From: Arthrobacter sp. ISL-95
GTDB lineage: Bacteria > Actinomycetota > Actinomycetes > Actinomycetales > Micrococcaceae
Length of the DNA: 64,000 bases
Direction of reading: 5' to 3'
NCBI RefSeq assembly: GCF_018613695.1
Contig: NZ_JAGGPR010000009.1
Span: 124,001-188,000, forward strand
Shown here: piece by piece, positions 1 through 8,319 of the stretch
Layout: every line of letters begins with the position of its first letter
Numbering within the stretch: position 1 is the stretch's first letter
Program-made: the position numbers and the translations under genes
The notes under the pieces: generated by a model
The model's database searches: none
What the model was told of the DNA's origin: nothing
What the model saw: only the letters and a program-made list of their open reading frames with translations

Positions 1-396
1 CAGGTCAACGCTGACGACGGCGGCAGCCAGCGAGGGGTTGTTGACTCCACTGCCGTGCGTGCCGGTTTGAATAGCGCCGGCCACTGAGATGTGAGGGAGG
101 GAGGCGAGGTTGTGGATGGCGTAGCCCTTTTCCTCGAGCGCTCGGCCCAGAGCCCCGTAGCTGATGCCACCGCTGACCTTGACTGTGTTTTTCGCGGTGT
201 CCAACACAACCTCCTGGGGGAGGGCATCGAGCAGAATGTGTGTTCCGTCTGTGTCGGCAACCGTGTTGAAGGAGTGCCGGGAACCAAGGGCCTTGATCCG
301 GGCGGCCTGAGCTACGAGCTCGCGCAGCTGATCCACGGTGGTGGGCCGCTGGACGTCAGCTGACGAGTACTCAAGATTTCCTGCCCAGTTCTTCAT
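1..396 (-). CDS. Alditol/xylitol oxidase family FAD enzyme, N-terminal part (runs off left edge)
   Basis: This is the first 132 codons of a flavoprotein oxidase; the rest lies outside the window. Members such as Streptomyces AldO oxidise sugar alcohols (xylitol, sorbitol) at the terminal carbon with O2, giving the aldose and H2O2, using covalently bound FAD. The N-terminus has the FAD-binding (PCMH) features: GSRHSFN at residues 38-44, whose histidine (41) matches the covalent FAD histidine of AldO, and LPHISVAGAIQTGTHGSG near 99-116. The ATG at 396 has a GGGAGA ribosome site about 9 nt upstream. It is divergent from a LacI-family gene, which suggests polyol-dependent repression. Gulonolactone-type oxidases share the fold, but the short NWAGN start favours the alditol group. 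Confidence 0.8.
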   Translation of the reverse strand, partial: MKNWAGNLEYSSADVQRPTTVDQLRELVAQAARIKALGSRHSFNTVADTDGTHILLDALPQEVVLDTAKNTVKVSGGISYGALGRALEEKGYAIHNLASLPHISVAGAIQTGTHGSGVNNPSLAAAVVSVDL

Positions 397-434
397 CGAA
401 TAATCTCCCGCTTTGTATTAATAGACTCCCGCAA

Positions 435-450
435 TTGTTAACGTTCACAA
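435..450. promoter_or_regulatory. Candidate LacI-type operator between the oxidase and its divergent regulator
   Basis: TTGTTAACGTTCACAA is an imperfect 16-bp palindrome (one mismatched pair) with a central AACGTT, the CG-centred layout typical of LacI-family operators. A second, slightly offset inverted repeat (GCAATT at 431-436, AATTGC at 453-458) surrounds it. It lies in the only shared promoter region of the oxidase and the LacI gene, so one regulator could control both. Binding is inferred. Confidence 0.5.
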
Positions 451-525
451 CTAATTGCGTCAAGAGGAGTCCAGCCCGGCAGCGGATAGAGTTCAACAAA
501 TCCGCTGTCTACGAGGAGTCGCAAC

Positions 526-1530
526 GTGAGCAAGGGATCCAAGCCCACCATTCGGGACGTGGCCAGGGCGGCCGACGTCTCATTGACCACCGTGTCCTAC
601 GTTCTCTCCGGTCGCCATGGTGGCACCACCCGTATCAGTCAGCCCACGCAGGACCGTGTTTTGGCAGCGGTCAAAGAACTCGGGTATGTGCCCAATCAGG
701 CTGCGCGGGGGATGCGTCGGGGCAGGACGGACGTGGTGGCCGTGGCCATCGGAGATCTCGAATGGCCGTGGGACCGCGCCCTCGCCACCGCCGCAGCGAG
801 GATTCTTCCTGAGCACGGATACCAACCGGTGATCCTGCTGGGCGACGACTGGCGGAAGTTCATGATGTCCGGCGGCGCCGACGGCGTCATCATCGGCTAC
901 TTCCCGGAAGCAACGTCCGAGGACCAGACAGTTACCGAGCTGGCCCGCCGAGGCGTTGCCCAAGTGGTCATCTCAGGGACCATGAAAGCAGCCGGATTCG
1001 ATGTCCTTGCTCCTGAGACTGACGCCGGACTCACAGAATGCATGGAATTTCTCACGGCGTCGCACCGCAGAATCGCCTGCATCCGCAGAGCAGACCCCAC
1101 CGGCCGGCCCAAGAGCCGCTTTGCCGTCTACGCAGCCGGGCTGGAGAAGGCCGGCATTCCCGTGGACGAGGCGTTGGTGAGGACGTCACATCACCGCCCG
1201 GCCGCTGCGTATCAATCGGCCCTTGAGCTGCTCCAGCTGACGGACCGGCCCACGGCCATCTTCTGCACCGATGACATGGAGGCGCTGCAGGCGATCCGTG
1301 CTGCCTACCGCCTTGGGCTCCGCGTGCCTGAGGACGTCCAGATTGTGGGCGTGGGGAATTCAACCGAGGGCCAGGACTACGATCCTGCTTTGACTACCGT
1401 TGGTCCGGATCCGATCTTCGAGCAGGTTGTCCGCATGTTGCTGGATCGGCTCGCTGGAACCACACCGGCGGAGGGTGTCCGGGTGGCGTCACCGTGGAGG
1501 TTGCACCGCCGCGGCACTACGGAGGGCTAG
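526..1530 (+). CDS. LacI family transcriptional regulator
   Basis: A 334-residue repressor. Residues about 8-27 (TIRDVARAADVSLTTVSYVL) form the LacI helix-turn-helix, followed by the hinge (NQAARGMRRGRT) and a periplasmic-binding-protein-like effector domain to the end. The GTG start has a GAGGAG site at 512-517. It is divergent from the alditol/xylitol oxidase, with a palindromic candidate operator between them, so it probably represses that gene and itself until a sugar alcohol binds. The ligand cannot be read from sequence. Its stop codon directly abuts the stop of the convergent transporter gene. Confidence 0.9.
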   Translation: MSKGSKPTIRDVARAADVSLTTVSYVLSGRHGGTTRISQPTQDRVLAAVKELGYVPNQAARGMRRGRTDVVAVAIGDLEWPWDRALATAAARILPEHGYQPVILLGDDWRKFMMSGGADGVIIGYFPEATSEDQTVTELARRGVAQVVISGTMKAAGFDVLAPETDAGLTECMEFLTASHRRIACIRRADPTGRPKSRFAVYAAGLEKAGIPVDEALVRTSHHRPAAAYQSALELLQLTDRPTAIFCTDDMEALQAIRAAYRLGLRVPEDVQIVGVGNSTEGQDYDPALTTVGPDPIFEQVVRMLLDRLAGTTPAEGVRVASPWRLHRRGTTEG

Positions 1531-2526
1531 TTAGTCCTTCAACGGACGGCGTGCCAGCCAAGCGGCCACGATCGCACCGGAGATGTTGTGCCACAGCGAA
1601 AACACGGCTGACGGCAATGCTGCCAGGGGGCTGAAGTGTGCTGTGGCCAGCGTGGCGGCCAGGCCCGAGTTCTGCATTCCCACCTCGAACGCCAACGCGC
1701 GGCGTGCCTTGTCATCCAAGCGGCCTAGCTTGCCCGCCAGGTATCCGAGTCCCAAGCCGAAGCCGTTGTGGAGGACTACCGCCAGGAACACGATGGCCCC
1801 GGCAGCGACGATCTTGCTGGCGCTCCCGGCCACAACGATTGCCACAATCAGGGAGATCACGACGGCGGATGCCCACGGAAGTGCCGGGAGAACCTTTGCC
1901 ACAACCTTGGAAAGGAAGAGGCGGGCGAGGAGGCCTGCGATTACCGGCAGCAACACAGTCTTCACGATGTCCATCACCATGGCGCCGGCGTCGATGTGCA
2001 GGAAGGATCCGGCCAGGAAGAGCGTCAGCGCGGGGGTCACAAGGGGTGCGATCAGCGTGGATACCGAGGCGACAGCCACGGACAGGGCAACATCGCCCTT
2101 GGCAAGGAACGCCATGACGTTGGATGCAGTGCCGGAGGGAGCGCAGCCAACGAGGATCAAACCGACGGCCAGCTCCGGCGGCAGCTGCAGGAGCACCGCA
2201 ATGAGCCAGCCAGCACCGGGCATGATCACGTAGTGCGCCACAATTCCCAACGCCACAGCCCACGGACGGCGGGCAACCGAGGCGAAGTCCGGCGGGGTGA
2301 GGGTAAGGCCCATGCAGAACATGATGACGCCCAGCAGGTACGGAACTGCGACGCCCATGGGTTTGAACAGATCGGGAATCAGGAAGCCGAGAACGCCGGC
2401 AACCACCACCAGAAGCGGGAACACTGTGACGGCAATGCGCGCAATCTTGGCTTCAGCGGCCAGTGCGGCGTTGACGGGCGCAGCAGTTTCTTCGGGTTTC
2501 GAGGGGGAATTGGTTGCCTCAAGCAT
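1531..2526 (-). CDS. Bile acid:sodium symporter (BASS) family transporter
   Basis: A 331-residue integral membrane protein with about nine or ten hydrophobic segments after a roughly 30-residue polar N-terminus. It has family signatures in the two crossover regions: the CMGLTLTP stretch, GCAPSGTASNVMAFLAKGD, and the EVGMQNSGLAATLA motif near the C-terminus that lines the Na+ and substrate sites. Bacterial members (YocS/PanS types) import pantoate, other organic anions or bile-acid analogues with Na+. The substrate here is unknown. The ATG at 2526 is the first possible start because an in-frame stop lies directly upstream. A likely promoter is at 2570-2598. Confidence 0.88.
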   Translation of the reverse strand: MLEATNSPSKPEETAAPVNAALAAEAKIARIAVTVFPLLVVVAGVLGFLIPDLFKPMGVAVPYLLGVIMFCMGLTLTPPDFASVARRPWAVALGIVAHYVIMPGAGWLIAVLLQLPPELAVGLILVGCAPSGTASNVMAFLAKGDVALSVAVASVSTLIAPLVTPALTLFLAGSFLHIDAGAMVMDIVKTVLLPVIAGLLARLFLSKVVAKVLPALPWASAVVISLIVAIVVAGSASKIVAAGAIVFLAVVLHNGFGLGLGYLAGKLGRLDDKARRALAFEVGMQNSGLAATLATAHFSPLAALPSAVFSLWHNISGAIVAAWLARRPLKD

Positions 2527-2569
2527 TCATCCATGCTCACACTCGGCGCCTAAGAGGAGCGAATTCGTT

Positions 2570-2598
2570 ACATTCGCAAACGTGTATATGTCAGACAA
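2570..2598 (-). promoter_or_regulatory. Candidate promoter of the BASS transporter
   Basis: On the minus strand, TTGTCT (2593-2598) and GAATGT (2570-2575) are separated by 17 bp, fitting a housekeeping -35/-10 pair. The short palindrome TGTCAGACA (2589-2597) overlaps the -35 element and could bind a regulator. Neither role is tested. Confidence 0.35.
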
Positions 2599-2609
2599 TC
2601 GCTGCTTCG

Positions 2610-4106
2610 TCAGGAGTTGAGTTTCCCCGCCAACCGTTCACGCATGCGAACGCTGGCTTCGTTGAGGCCAATGAACTCGACTTCACGCCCGTGATTCCGG
2701 TACTTCTCGGTGACTGAATCGAGTACTGCAACCGTGGAGGCGTCCCAAATGTGGGAGCCATGCAGATCGATAATCACCCGATCTATGCCGTCTGAGGAAT
2801 CTTTCGCATAATCGAATTGCGTGTACAGATCATTGGAGGAAGCGAAGAACAGCTCGCCGTCCACGGTGTACGTCGCAACAACTTCACCGTTGAGCTCGAG
2901 TTCCGTCCGCTCAACGGTGGCGAAGTGGGCCACCCGCCGCGCAAAGAGCACCATGGCGGTCAAGACGCCGACGCCGACACCCACCGCGAGGTTGTGCGTC
3001 GCCACGACAGCGGCAACAGTGATGAGCATGACAGCGGTTTCCGATTTTGGCAGCCGTTTGAGGGTAGAGATGCGAATTGAGTGCCAGTCGAAGGTGATCA
3101 GAGAAACGAAGATCATTACTGCCACCAACGCTGCCATGGGAATCATGCCCACAACATCGCCCAGTACAACCACCAGCACCAGTAGGAAAACGCCGGCAAG
3201 GAACGTTGAGAGCCGGCTTCGAGCTCCTGAGCCCTTGACGTTGATCATGGTCTGACCGATCACCGCGCATCCACCCAGGCCACCAAGGAAACCCGTGACG
3301 ATGTTGGCGGCACCCTGGCCCCAGGAGACCCGGGTCTTATTGGAGCGGGTGTCCGTGATGTCGTCCACCAGCTTGGCGGTCATCAGCGATTCCAGCAGGC
3401 CCACCAGCGCCATGGACAACGCGAACGGTGCGATGATCCGGAATGTTTCCAGGTTTAGGGGAACGTTGGGCAGGAAGAACCCGGGCAAGCTGTCCGGGAG
3501 CTCCCCTTTGTCACTGACTGTAGGAACATCGACGTTCCCTAAAACGGTCACCAGGGTGATGGCCACGATCGCCACCAAGGGTGCAGGGATGGCTGTGGTG
3601 ATGCGGGGCAGCCCGAACACGATCACCAAGCCCACAACGACAATCGGATAAACCATCCATGGCACGTTGAAGAGCTCGGGCATCTGGGACATGAACACCA
3701 GGATTGCCAGGGCGTTCACGAAGCCGATCATTACGGATCGCGGGATGAAACGCATCAGCTTGGTGACGCCAAGGACAGCCAGGATGATCTGGAAAACTCC
3801 CGCCAGGATGATGGTGGCAATGAGGTAGTCGAGCCCGTGCTCTTTCATCACAGGTGCGATTACCAAGGCAACGGCACCGGTGGCCGCCGAGATCATGGCA
3901 GGGCGCCCGCCCACGATTGCAGTAACCACGCCCATGGTGAAGGAAGCGAACAACCCGATGCGGGGATCCACCCCGGCAATCACTGAGAACGCAATTGCCT
4001 CGGGGATCAATGCCAATGCCACCACGAGCCCCGCGAGGGATTCCGTCAGGAGGCGGCGGGGCGAGCGGAACGTCGCCCGCAGTGACATGAGTTGCTCGGG
4101 AGTCAT
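2610..4106 (-). CDS. SulP family anion transporter with STAS domain
   Basis: A 498-residue member of the SulP/SLC26 family, which move sulfate, bicarbonate or other anions across the cytoplasmic membrane. The first roughly 400 residues hold the transmembrane domain, including the early signature around LVVALALIPEAIAFSVIAG and the conserved GGLGGCAVIGQTMINVKGSG stretch. The last about 95 residues form a cytoplasmic STAS domain (VIIDLHGSHIWDASTVAVLD). The ATG is preceded by AAGGA at a good distance. It lies 41 bp downstream of a RelA/SpoT-like gene on the same strand, so the two may be co-transcribed. Sulfate versus bicarbonate cannot be decided from sequence. Confidence 0.92.
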   Translation of the reverse strand: MTPEQLMSLRATFRSPRRLLTESLAGLVVALALIPEAIAFSVIAGVDPRIGLFASFTMGVVTAIVGGRPAMISAATGAVALVIAPVMKEHGLDYLIATIILAGVFQIILAVLGVTKLMRFIPRSVMIGFVNALAILVFMSQMPELFNVPWMVYPIVVVGLVIVFGLPRITTAIPAPLVAIVAITLVTVLGNVDVPTVSDKGELPDSLPGFFLPNVPLNLETFRIIAPFALSMALVGLLESLMTAKLVDDITDTRSNKTRVSWGQGAANIVTGFLGGLGGCAVIGQTMINVKGSGARSRLSTFLAGVFLLVLVVVLGDVVGMIPMAALVAVMIFVSLITFDWHSIRISTLKRLPKSETAVMLITVAAVVATHNLAVGVGVGVLTAMVLFARRVAHFATVERTELELNGEVVATYTVDGELFFASSNDLYTQFDYAKDSSDGIDRVIIDLHGSHIWDASTVAVLDSVTEKYRNHGREVEFIGLNEASVRMRERLAGKLNS

Positions 4107-4147
4107 GGGTCCTTACAGTGCAGTTTTGTACTACAGCGGCAGTTGTC

Positions 4148-5254
4148 CTAAAGCGCAGTCTGGCGGTAGCGCTCAATCTGCTTGAGACGCCGCTGGAGGC
4201 TGTCGCGCCGCGGGTGCGGGACGACGTCGGGCGCCTCAGCGGTGAGATCAATGTGTTCGGTTCCGTACTGCCAGAGCAGGAGATCATCCAGGAGGCGGTC
4301 CGGTCCGGGGGAGTAGCGGTGATCCAGGGCCTTGCGGACCTCGGTGATCCGGTTGGCGCTGAGCAGTCCGGCAAGCTCCACGGTTTTGGTGAGTCCGTGG
4401 GCGGCGAGCAGTTCGGCAGCCCATCCCCAGTCATCATCAACTTTACGGTCAACGTGCGGTAGCAGCGTGCGCCAGACATCGCGGACCCGGTTGGGCGTCA
4501 GGGGCATGCCGCCATCGCCCTCAAGATCCCAATAGCCACGGACTTCCTCGTACCGTTCGTGAAGATCGGCGAAGGCGCTCTCCACGGTTTCCAGCATGGC
4601 CGCGGTGGCTGTGAACTGGCGGTCGAAATGCGGCGTCCAAGCGCGCGGGTCTTCGGCCTTGAAGCGGATGTCGTGCTCGATCTCGCTCCAAGCATGCGCA
4701 AACACGGTGCGGATCTGGCACTCGAAGAAATAGCTGCCATTGGCGGGCATATCAGGGTTGAAGACGTGCTGATATTCCTTAACAGCCTCGTTCTGGATGG
4801 TCCTCAGAATGAGGTGGCGGCTGGAGTATCCATAGGTTCCGGACTCGATGGAGCCGATGTCCTTCTCGCGATCGCCGCGGCAATCAAAGAGTTGCCGCTG
4901 CCGCTTGATGATGTTGGCTACCGCCGCGTTTTCCGCCGGCAGTTTGGTGATGACGCGGATGCCCACCATGTCATTCAACGTTCGGAACGGGTCCGGGAAC
5001 TTCAACACCCGCGACCCGCCCGGCTCCAAAGGATCATCCGTGCGGGAAATCTTTTCGCGGAACGACTCCACCGTTTTGGTCCGTCCCGTGACAAACAAGG
5101 GAGTGACCTCGGCGTCGTTCAACATGTCCCGCAAAGTCAGCAGCACATCCCGTGTGACCCGCTTCAATGCAGGGCGAACACGCTCATAGAGCGCCACGTT
5201 CGCATCCACTGCGTCGCGCTGAGCCTGGTCCAGGCTGTCCCAATTGCTTGCCAT
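4148..5254 (-). CDS. RelA/SpoT-domain protein, putative small alarmone synthetase
   Basis: A 368-residue protein with the nucleotidyltransferase core of (p)ppGpp synthetases but no HD hydrolase, TGS or ACT domain. The expected motifs appear in order: GRTKTVESFREKI (about 57-69, substrate binding), FPDPFRTLNDMVGIRV (metal and ribose region), GYSSRHLIL, and ECQIRTVFAHAWSEIEHDIRFK (catalytic glutamate and the H-x-W-x-E-x-E-H signature). About 140 extra C-terminal residues do not resemble the RelA regulatory domains. It probably makes or binds alarmone nucleotides, although some family members have other pyrophosphate-transfer activities. A TAAGCT box six bases before the ATG predicts a leaderless mRNA. 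The SulP transporter gene follows. Confidence 0.82.
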   Translation of the reverse strand: MASNWDSLDQAQRDAVDANVALYERVRPALKRVTRDVLLTLRDMLNDAEVTPLFVTGRTKTVESFREKISRTDDPLEPGGSRVLKFPDPFRTLNDMVGIRVITKLPAENAAVANIIKRQRQLFDCRGDREKDIGSIESGTYGYSSRHLILRTIQNEAVKEYQHVFNPDMPANGSYFFECQIRTVFAHAWSEIEHDIRFKAEDPRAWTPHFDRQFTATAAMLETVESAFADLHERYEEVRGYWDLEGDGGMPLTPNRVRDVWRTLLPHVDRKVDDDWGWAAELLAAHGLTKTVELAGLLSANRITEVRKALDHRYSPGPDRLLDDLLLWQYGTEHIDLTAEAPDVVPHPRRDSLQRRLKQIERYRQTAL

Positions 5255-5260
5255 GCCCCC

Positions 5261-5266
5261 AGCTTA
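5261..5266 (-). promoter_or_regulatory. -10 box of leaderless transcript (RelA/SpoT-like gene)
   Basis: TAAGCT on the minus strand lies exactly 6 nt before the ATG at 5254, and no ribosome-binding site is present. Transcription is therefore expected to begin at or next to the start codon. Confidence 0.5.
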
Positions 5267-5364
5267 CGGGGCGGGTCCGACACTGAACCGAGCCACCCGC
5301 CGTCGGGGTGCCTCTAGCCAAACTTCCGAAACGTCACGATAGGCTCAGTACAAAGGAGGGCGCA

Positions 5365-6186
5365 ATGTTGCGGCACAAGTACAGCTACGGCGAACACCCC
5401 AGCCAATGGGGCGAACTCTTCATACCTGAACCGACCAACGGAAACCATCGCGGCGCGTCTACGGTCGCAGGAGGAATCGCCGTTGTGATCCATGGCGGCT
5501 ACTGGCGCTCACAGTACGGCGCTGAGCTCGGTGAACCCCTTGCGCGCGATCTCGCAGCGCATGGCATCACCGCGTGGAACCTCGAGTACCGGCGGGCCGG
5601 AAATGGCGGTGGTTGGCCCCATACTTTCGAGGACATCTTGGCCGGCATCGACCACTTGTCCGAAATCGCCGGCCAGCATGACCTTCAGCTCGGCAAAGTA
5701 GTGGCGCTAGGGCACTCGGCCGGTGGTCATTTGGCCGTCTGGGCTGCCGGACGGCAGAAGCTATCCTCCATCGGAACGCCCGACGCCGACCGCCAACTTC
5801 AGCGCGGATCAGAGGACAACGCTGTGCACCTGACCGGCGTGGTCAGCCAGTCGGGCCTCCTGAACCTTGCTGCGGCGGAGAAACTTAACCTCAGTAACGG
5901 TGCCGTCTGTAACCTGATGGGCGGCGATTCCCATAGATTCCCTAAGCGGCATAAATATGCGGACCCCATGAGTTCGTTGCCCATCAACGTCCCCGTTTAT
6001 GCCGTTCATGCCACGGATGACGAGGACGTTCCTGCAAGCCAGTCCGAGGCGTACGTCGCGGCGGCAACGGCGGCAGGAAGTGCGGCCCAGCTGCTGCGCG
6101 TACCCGGCGACCACTTCGACCTCATCGACCCCAAAGCCGTGGCCTACAAGAAATGCCGCGAACTGGTGCAACGGCTGCTCTCGTAA
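5365..6186 (+). CDS. Alpha/beta hydrolase, kynurenine-formamidase/carboxylesterase-like
   Basis: A 273-residue cytoplasmic hydrolase. HGGYW near residue 43 is the oxyanion-hole motif of the HSL/BD-FAE/kynurenine formamidase branch. GHSAGGH near 117-123 carries the nucleophile serine, and the C-terminal DDEDVPASQS and GDHFDL supply the likely Asp and His. The start at 5365 is chosen because AAAGGAGG ends 5 nt upstream; upstream in-frame sequence lacks such a site. No kynurenine-pathway genes are nearby, so the substrate (an ester or an N-formyl amide) is open. It is divergent from the RelA/SpoT-like gene. Confidence 0.82.
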   Translation: MLRHKYSYGEHPSQWGELFIPEPTNGNHRGASTVAGGIAVVIHGGYWRSQYGAELGEPLARDLAAHGITAWNLEYRRAGNGGGWPHTFEDILAGIDHLSEIAGQHDLQLGKVVALGHSAGGHLAVWAAGRQKLSSIGTPDADRQLQRGSEDNAVHLTGVVSQSGLLNLAAAEKLNLSNGAVCNLMGGDSHRFPKRHKYADPMSSLPINVPVYAVHATDDEDVPASQSEAYVAAATAAGSAAQLLRVPGDHFDLIDPKAVAYKKCRELVQRLLS

Positions 6187-6227
6187 TCTGTGGTTCGTGA
6201 GGGCTCGCCTCTGGCAAAGTGGTCCCC

Positions 6228-7163
6228 ATGCTGACAGTCATTGGTGAAGCCTTGGTGGACGTCGTTCAACGCTCCTCGGGAATTGAGGCGCACGTGGGCG
6301 GGAGTCCCCTTAACGTTGCCGTCGGCCTGGCACGGCTGGATCACCCGGTGCAGTTCATTGGGCGCTACGGCCGGGATGCGTACGGCGATTCCATTGCTGC
6401 GCTCCTCCGTTCGAGTTCGGTGATGGTTCCGCTTCCGCCGGACGAAAAGCCAACCAGTGTGGCCACCGCGCAGATCGACGACGACGGCGCCGCCACCTAT
6501 GCGTTCGACCTCGCTTGGGAGCTGCCCGGGCTCGCCGGACGGTTGCCGCTCATGCTGCAAGGTTCCACTCTGCTGCACACCGGTTCCATTGCCACCTTCC
6601 TGGAGCCGGGCGCCGCGGAGGTGCTTGCCGCCGTCGAGCATGCCCACCCGGGCAGCACCATCAGCTTCGATCCCAACTGCCGGCCCAGCATCATCACGCA
6701 TGTTGAGCATGCACGAACCCAAGCCGAGCGTTTTGTGGTGCTCGCCGACGTCGTGAAGGCCTCGGATGAGGACCTCGAGTGGCTGTATCCCGGTGTTGAT
6801 CCGGTGGAATCCGCGCGTCGCTGGCTGTCCTTGGGCGGGGAGGAAGGCCCGGCGTTGGTGGTGGTGACTCGCGGTTCACGCGGTCCTTGGGGCATCACGC
6901 GGGCAGGGGCAACCCAGATTCCGGCGCCGTCCGTGAACGTGGTGGACACCGTGGGCGCGGGGGATTCGTTTATGGCAGGGCTGTTGTCCGCCATTGTGGA
7001 TCATGGCTTGGACGGCGCGCAGAACCGGTCCGATCTCCGGGCCATGCCAGTGGAAACACTGGCCGCCATCATGGATCATGCCACGCGTGCGGCGGCTGTC
7101 ACGGTGTCACGGGCAGGCGCGAATCCGCCCACGCGGGCTGAGCTCAACCACGGCGTGGCATAA
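6228..7163 (+). CDS. PfkB family carbohydrate kinase (fructokinase-like)
   Basis: A ribokinase-fold sugar kinase of 311 residues. The N-terminal GGSPLNVAVGLARL motif contacts the sugar. The C-terminal DTVGAGDSFMAGLL holds the anion hole and the catalytic aspartate, the PfkB signature 2. It likely phosphorylates fructose or a related sugar with ATP. The ATG at 6228 is favoured; a GTG three codons earlier is possible. CAAAGT lies 7 nt before the ATG and may be the -10 of a leaderless mRNA. It follows the hydrolase gene by 41 bp and converges on the transferase gene downstream. Confidence 0.88.
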   Translation: MLTVIGEALVDVVQRSSGIEAHVGGSPLNVAVGLARLDHPVQFIGRYGRDAYGDSIAALLRSSSVMVPLPPDEKPTSVATAQIDDDGAATYAFDLAWELPGLAGRLPLMLQGSTLLHTGSIATFLEPGAAEVLAAVEHAHPGSTISFDPNCRPSIITHVEHARTQAERFVVLADVVKASDEDLEWLYPGVDPVESARRWLSLGGEEGPALVVVTRGSRGPWGITRAGATQIPAPSVNVVDTVGAGDSFMAGLLSAIVDHGLDGAQNRSDLRAMPVETLAAIMDHATRAAAVTVSRAGANPPTRAELNHGVA

Positions 7164-7186
7164 ACCGCGAGTGTGGGCGCAGCTGG

Positions 7187-8248
7187 CTACCCGGCCCCGT
7201 GCCCGTCAGCAACTTCTTCGCCGTCTTTCACCGGCCCCGGAGGAGTGCCCTCACCGAACGGACTTCCGCCCAGCAATTCCCGTCCGTGATCGGTAAGCCA
7301 GCCGGAGAGGTCCGGGCCTACGGGAACGATCTTGGTGGGATTAATATCCTCGTGGACCATGTAGTAGTGCTGTTTGATCTGCACAAAGTCGATGGTGTCC
7401 CCGAAGCCCGGTGTCTGGAACAGATCCCGGGCGTACGCCCATAGTGCCGGCATTTCGCTGAGTTTGGTGCGGTTGCACTTGAAGTGGCCGTGGTAGACGG
7501 CATCGAAGCGGGCCAAGGTGGTGAAGAGCCGCACATCAGCCTCGGTGATCGAATCACCTACCAGGTAACGCTGATCGCTCAACCGCTCCTCCAGCCAATC
7601 CAACGCAGTCCACAGCCGGGTATAGGCTGCTTGGTACGCTTCCTGGGATCCCGCGAAGCCGCACCGGTAAACACCGTTGTTGACCTCGGTGAAGACGCGC
7701 TTGTTGACCTGATCGATTTCCTCGCGCAGGTGTTCCGGGTACAGCTGTGGTGCTCCGGGGCGGTGGAATTCTTTCCACTCACTGGAGAAGTCCAGTGTGA
7801 TTTGGGGGAAGTTGTTGGTGACCACTGCTCCGCTGGGGATGTCCACCATGGCCGGGACCGTGATGCCGCGAGGATAGTCCGGGAAACGGCGGAAGAATGC
7901 TTCCTGCAGGCGCTCGATGCCAAGTACCGGGTCTTTGCCATCGGGATCCAGATCGAAGGTCCAGGATCTGGCGTCGTGCGTGGGGCCGGGCTGCCCGAGG
8001 CTGATGACATCCTCCAAGCCAAGAAGCCGGCGGACGATCACGGCACGGTTGGCCCAAGGGCAGGCCCGCGCTGCGATCAACCGGTAGCGGCCCGGTTCCA
8101 CAGGCCAGCCAGGCTCACCGTTCGGCCCGGCGGCACCGTCACGGGTGATCCTGTCCTCGATGTAATTGGTGTCGCGGTTGAACTCGTCACCAGTGACGTA
8201 CGCCCCGCGGGTGCTGTGTTCTTCGACTTCTCTGGTCTTCTCACTCAT
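7187..8248 (-). CDS. Xi-class glutathione S-transferase / glutathionyl-hydroquinone reductase family
   Basis: A 353-residue protein of the ECM4/YqjG family, which reduces glutathionyl-hydroquinones. The thioredoxin-like N-terminal half has the catalytic cysteine in ARACPWANR (about 60-68), and the C-terminal half is the all-helical GST domain with the family pattern SITEADVRLFTTLARFDAVY. Actinobacteria mostly use mycothiol, so its thiol partner may not be glutathione; that is inference. TAGTGT lies 6 nt before the ATG, suggesting a leaderless transcript. It is divergent from the HAD phosphatase, and its 3' end faces the PfkB kinase gene. Confidence 0.9.
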   Translation of the reverse strand: MSEKTREVEEHSTRGAYVTGDEFNRDTNYIEDRITRDGAAGPNGEPGWPVEPGRYRLIAARACPWANRAVIVRRLLGLEDVISLGQPGPTHDARSWTFDLDPDGKDPVLGIERLQEAFFRRFPDYPRGITVPAMVDIPSGAVVTNNFPQITLDFSSEWKEFHRPGAPQLYPEHLREEIDQVNKRVFTEVNNGVYRCGFAGSQEAYQAAYTRLWTALDWLEERLSDQRYLVGDSITEADVRLFTTLARFDAVYHGHFKCNRTKLSEMPALWAYARDLFQTPGFGDTIDFVQIKQHYYMVHEDINPTKIVPVGPDLSGWLTDHGRELLGGSPFGEGTPPGPVKDGEEVADGHGAG

Positions 8249-8254
8249 GACTTC

Positions 8255-8260
8255 ACACTA
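8255..8260 (-). promoter_or_regulatory. -10 box of leaderless transcript (GST family gene)
   Basis: TAGTGT on the minus strand lies 6 nt before the ATG at 8248; no ribosome-binding site intervenes. Confidence 0.5.
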
Positions 8261-8307
8261 TGCCGCGCTCCCTGAACCGCGCGACCTTACGGGCCATTGC
8301 GCCCACG

Positions 8308-8313
8308 TAGACT
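8308..8313 (+). promoter_or_regulatory. -10 box of leaderless transcript (HAD phosphatase)
   Basis: TAGACT lies 6 nt before the ATG at 8320 and 3 nt before the ATG at 8317. The spacing seen at other genes in this window supports the second ATG as the real start. Confidence 0.5.
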
Positions 8314-8319
8314 GGCATG

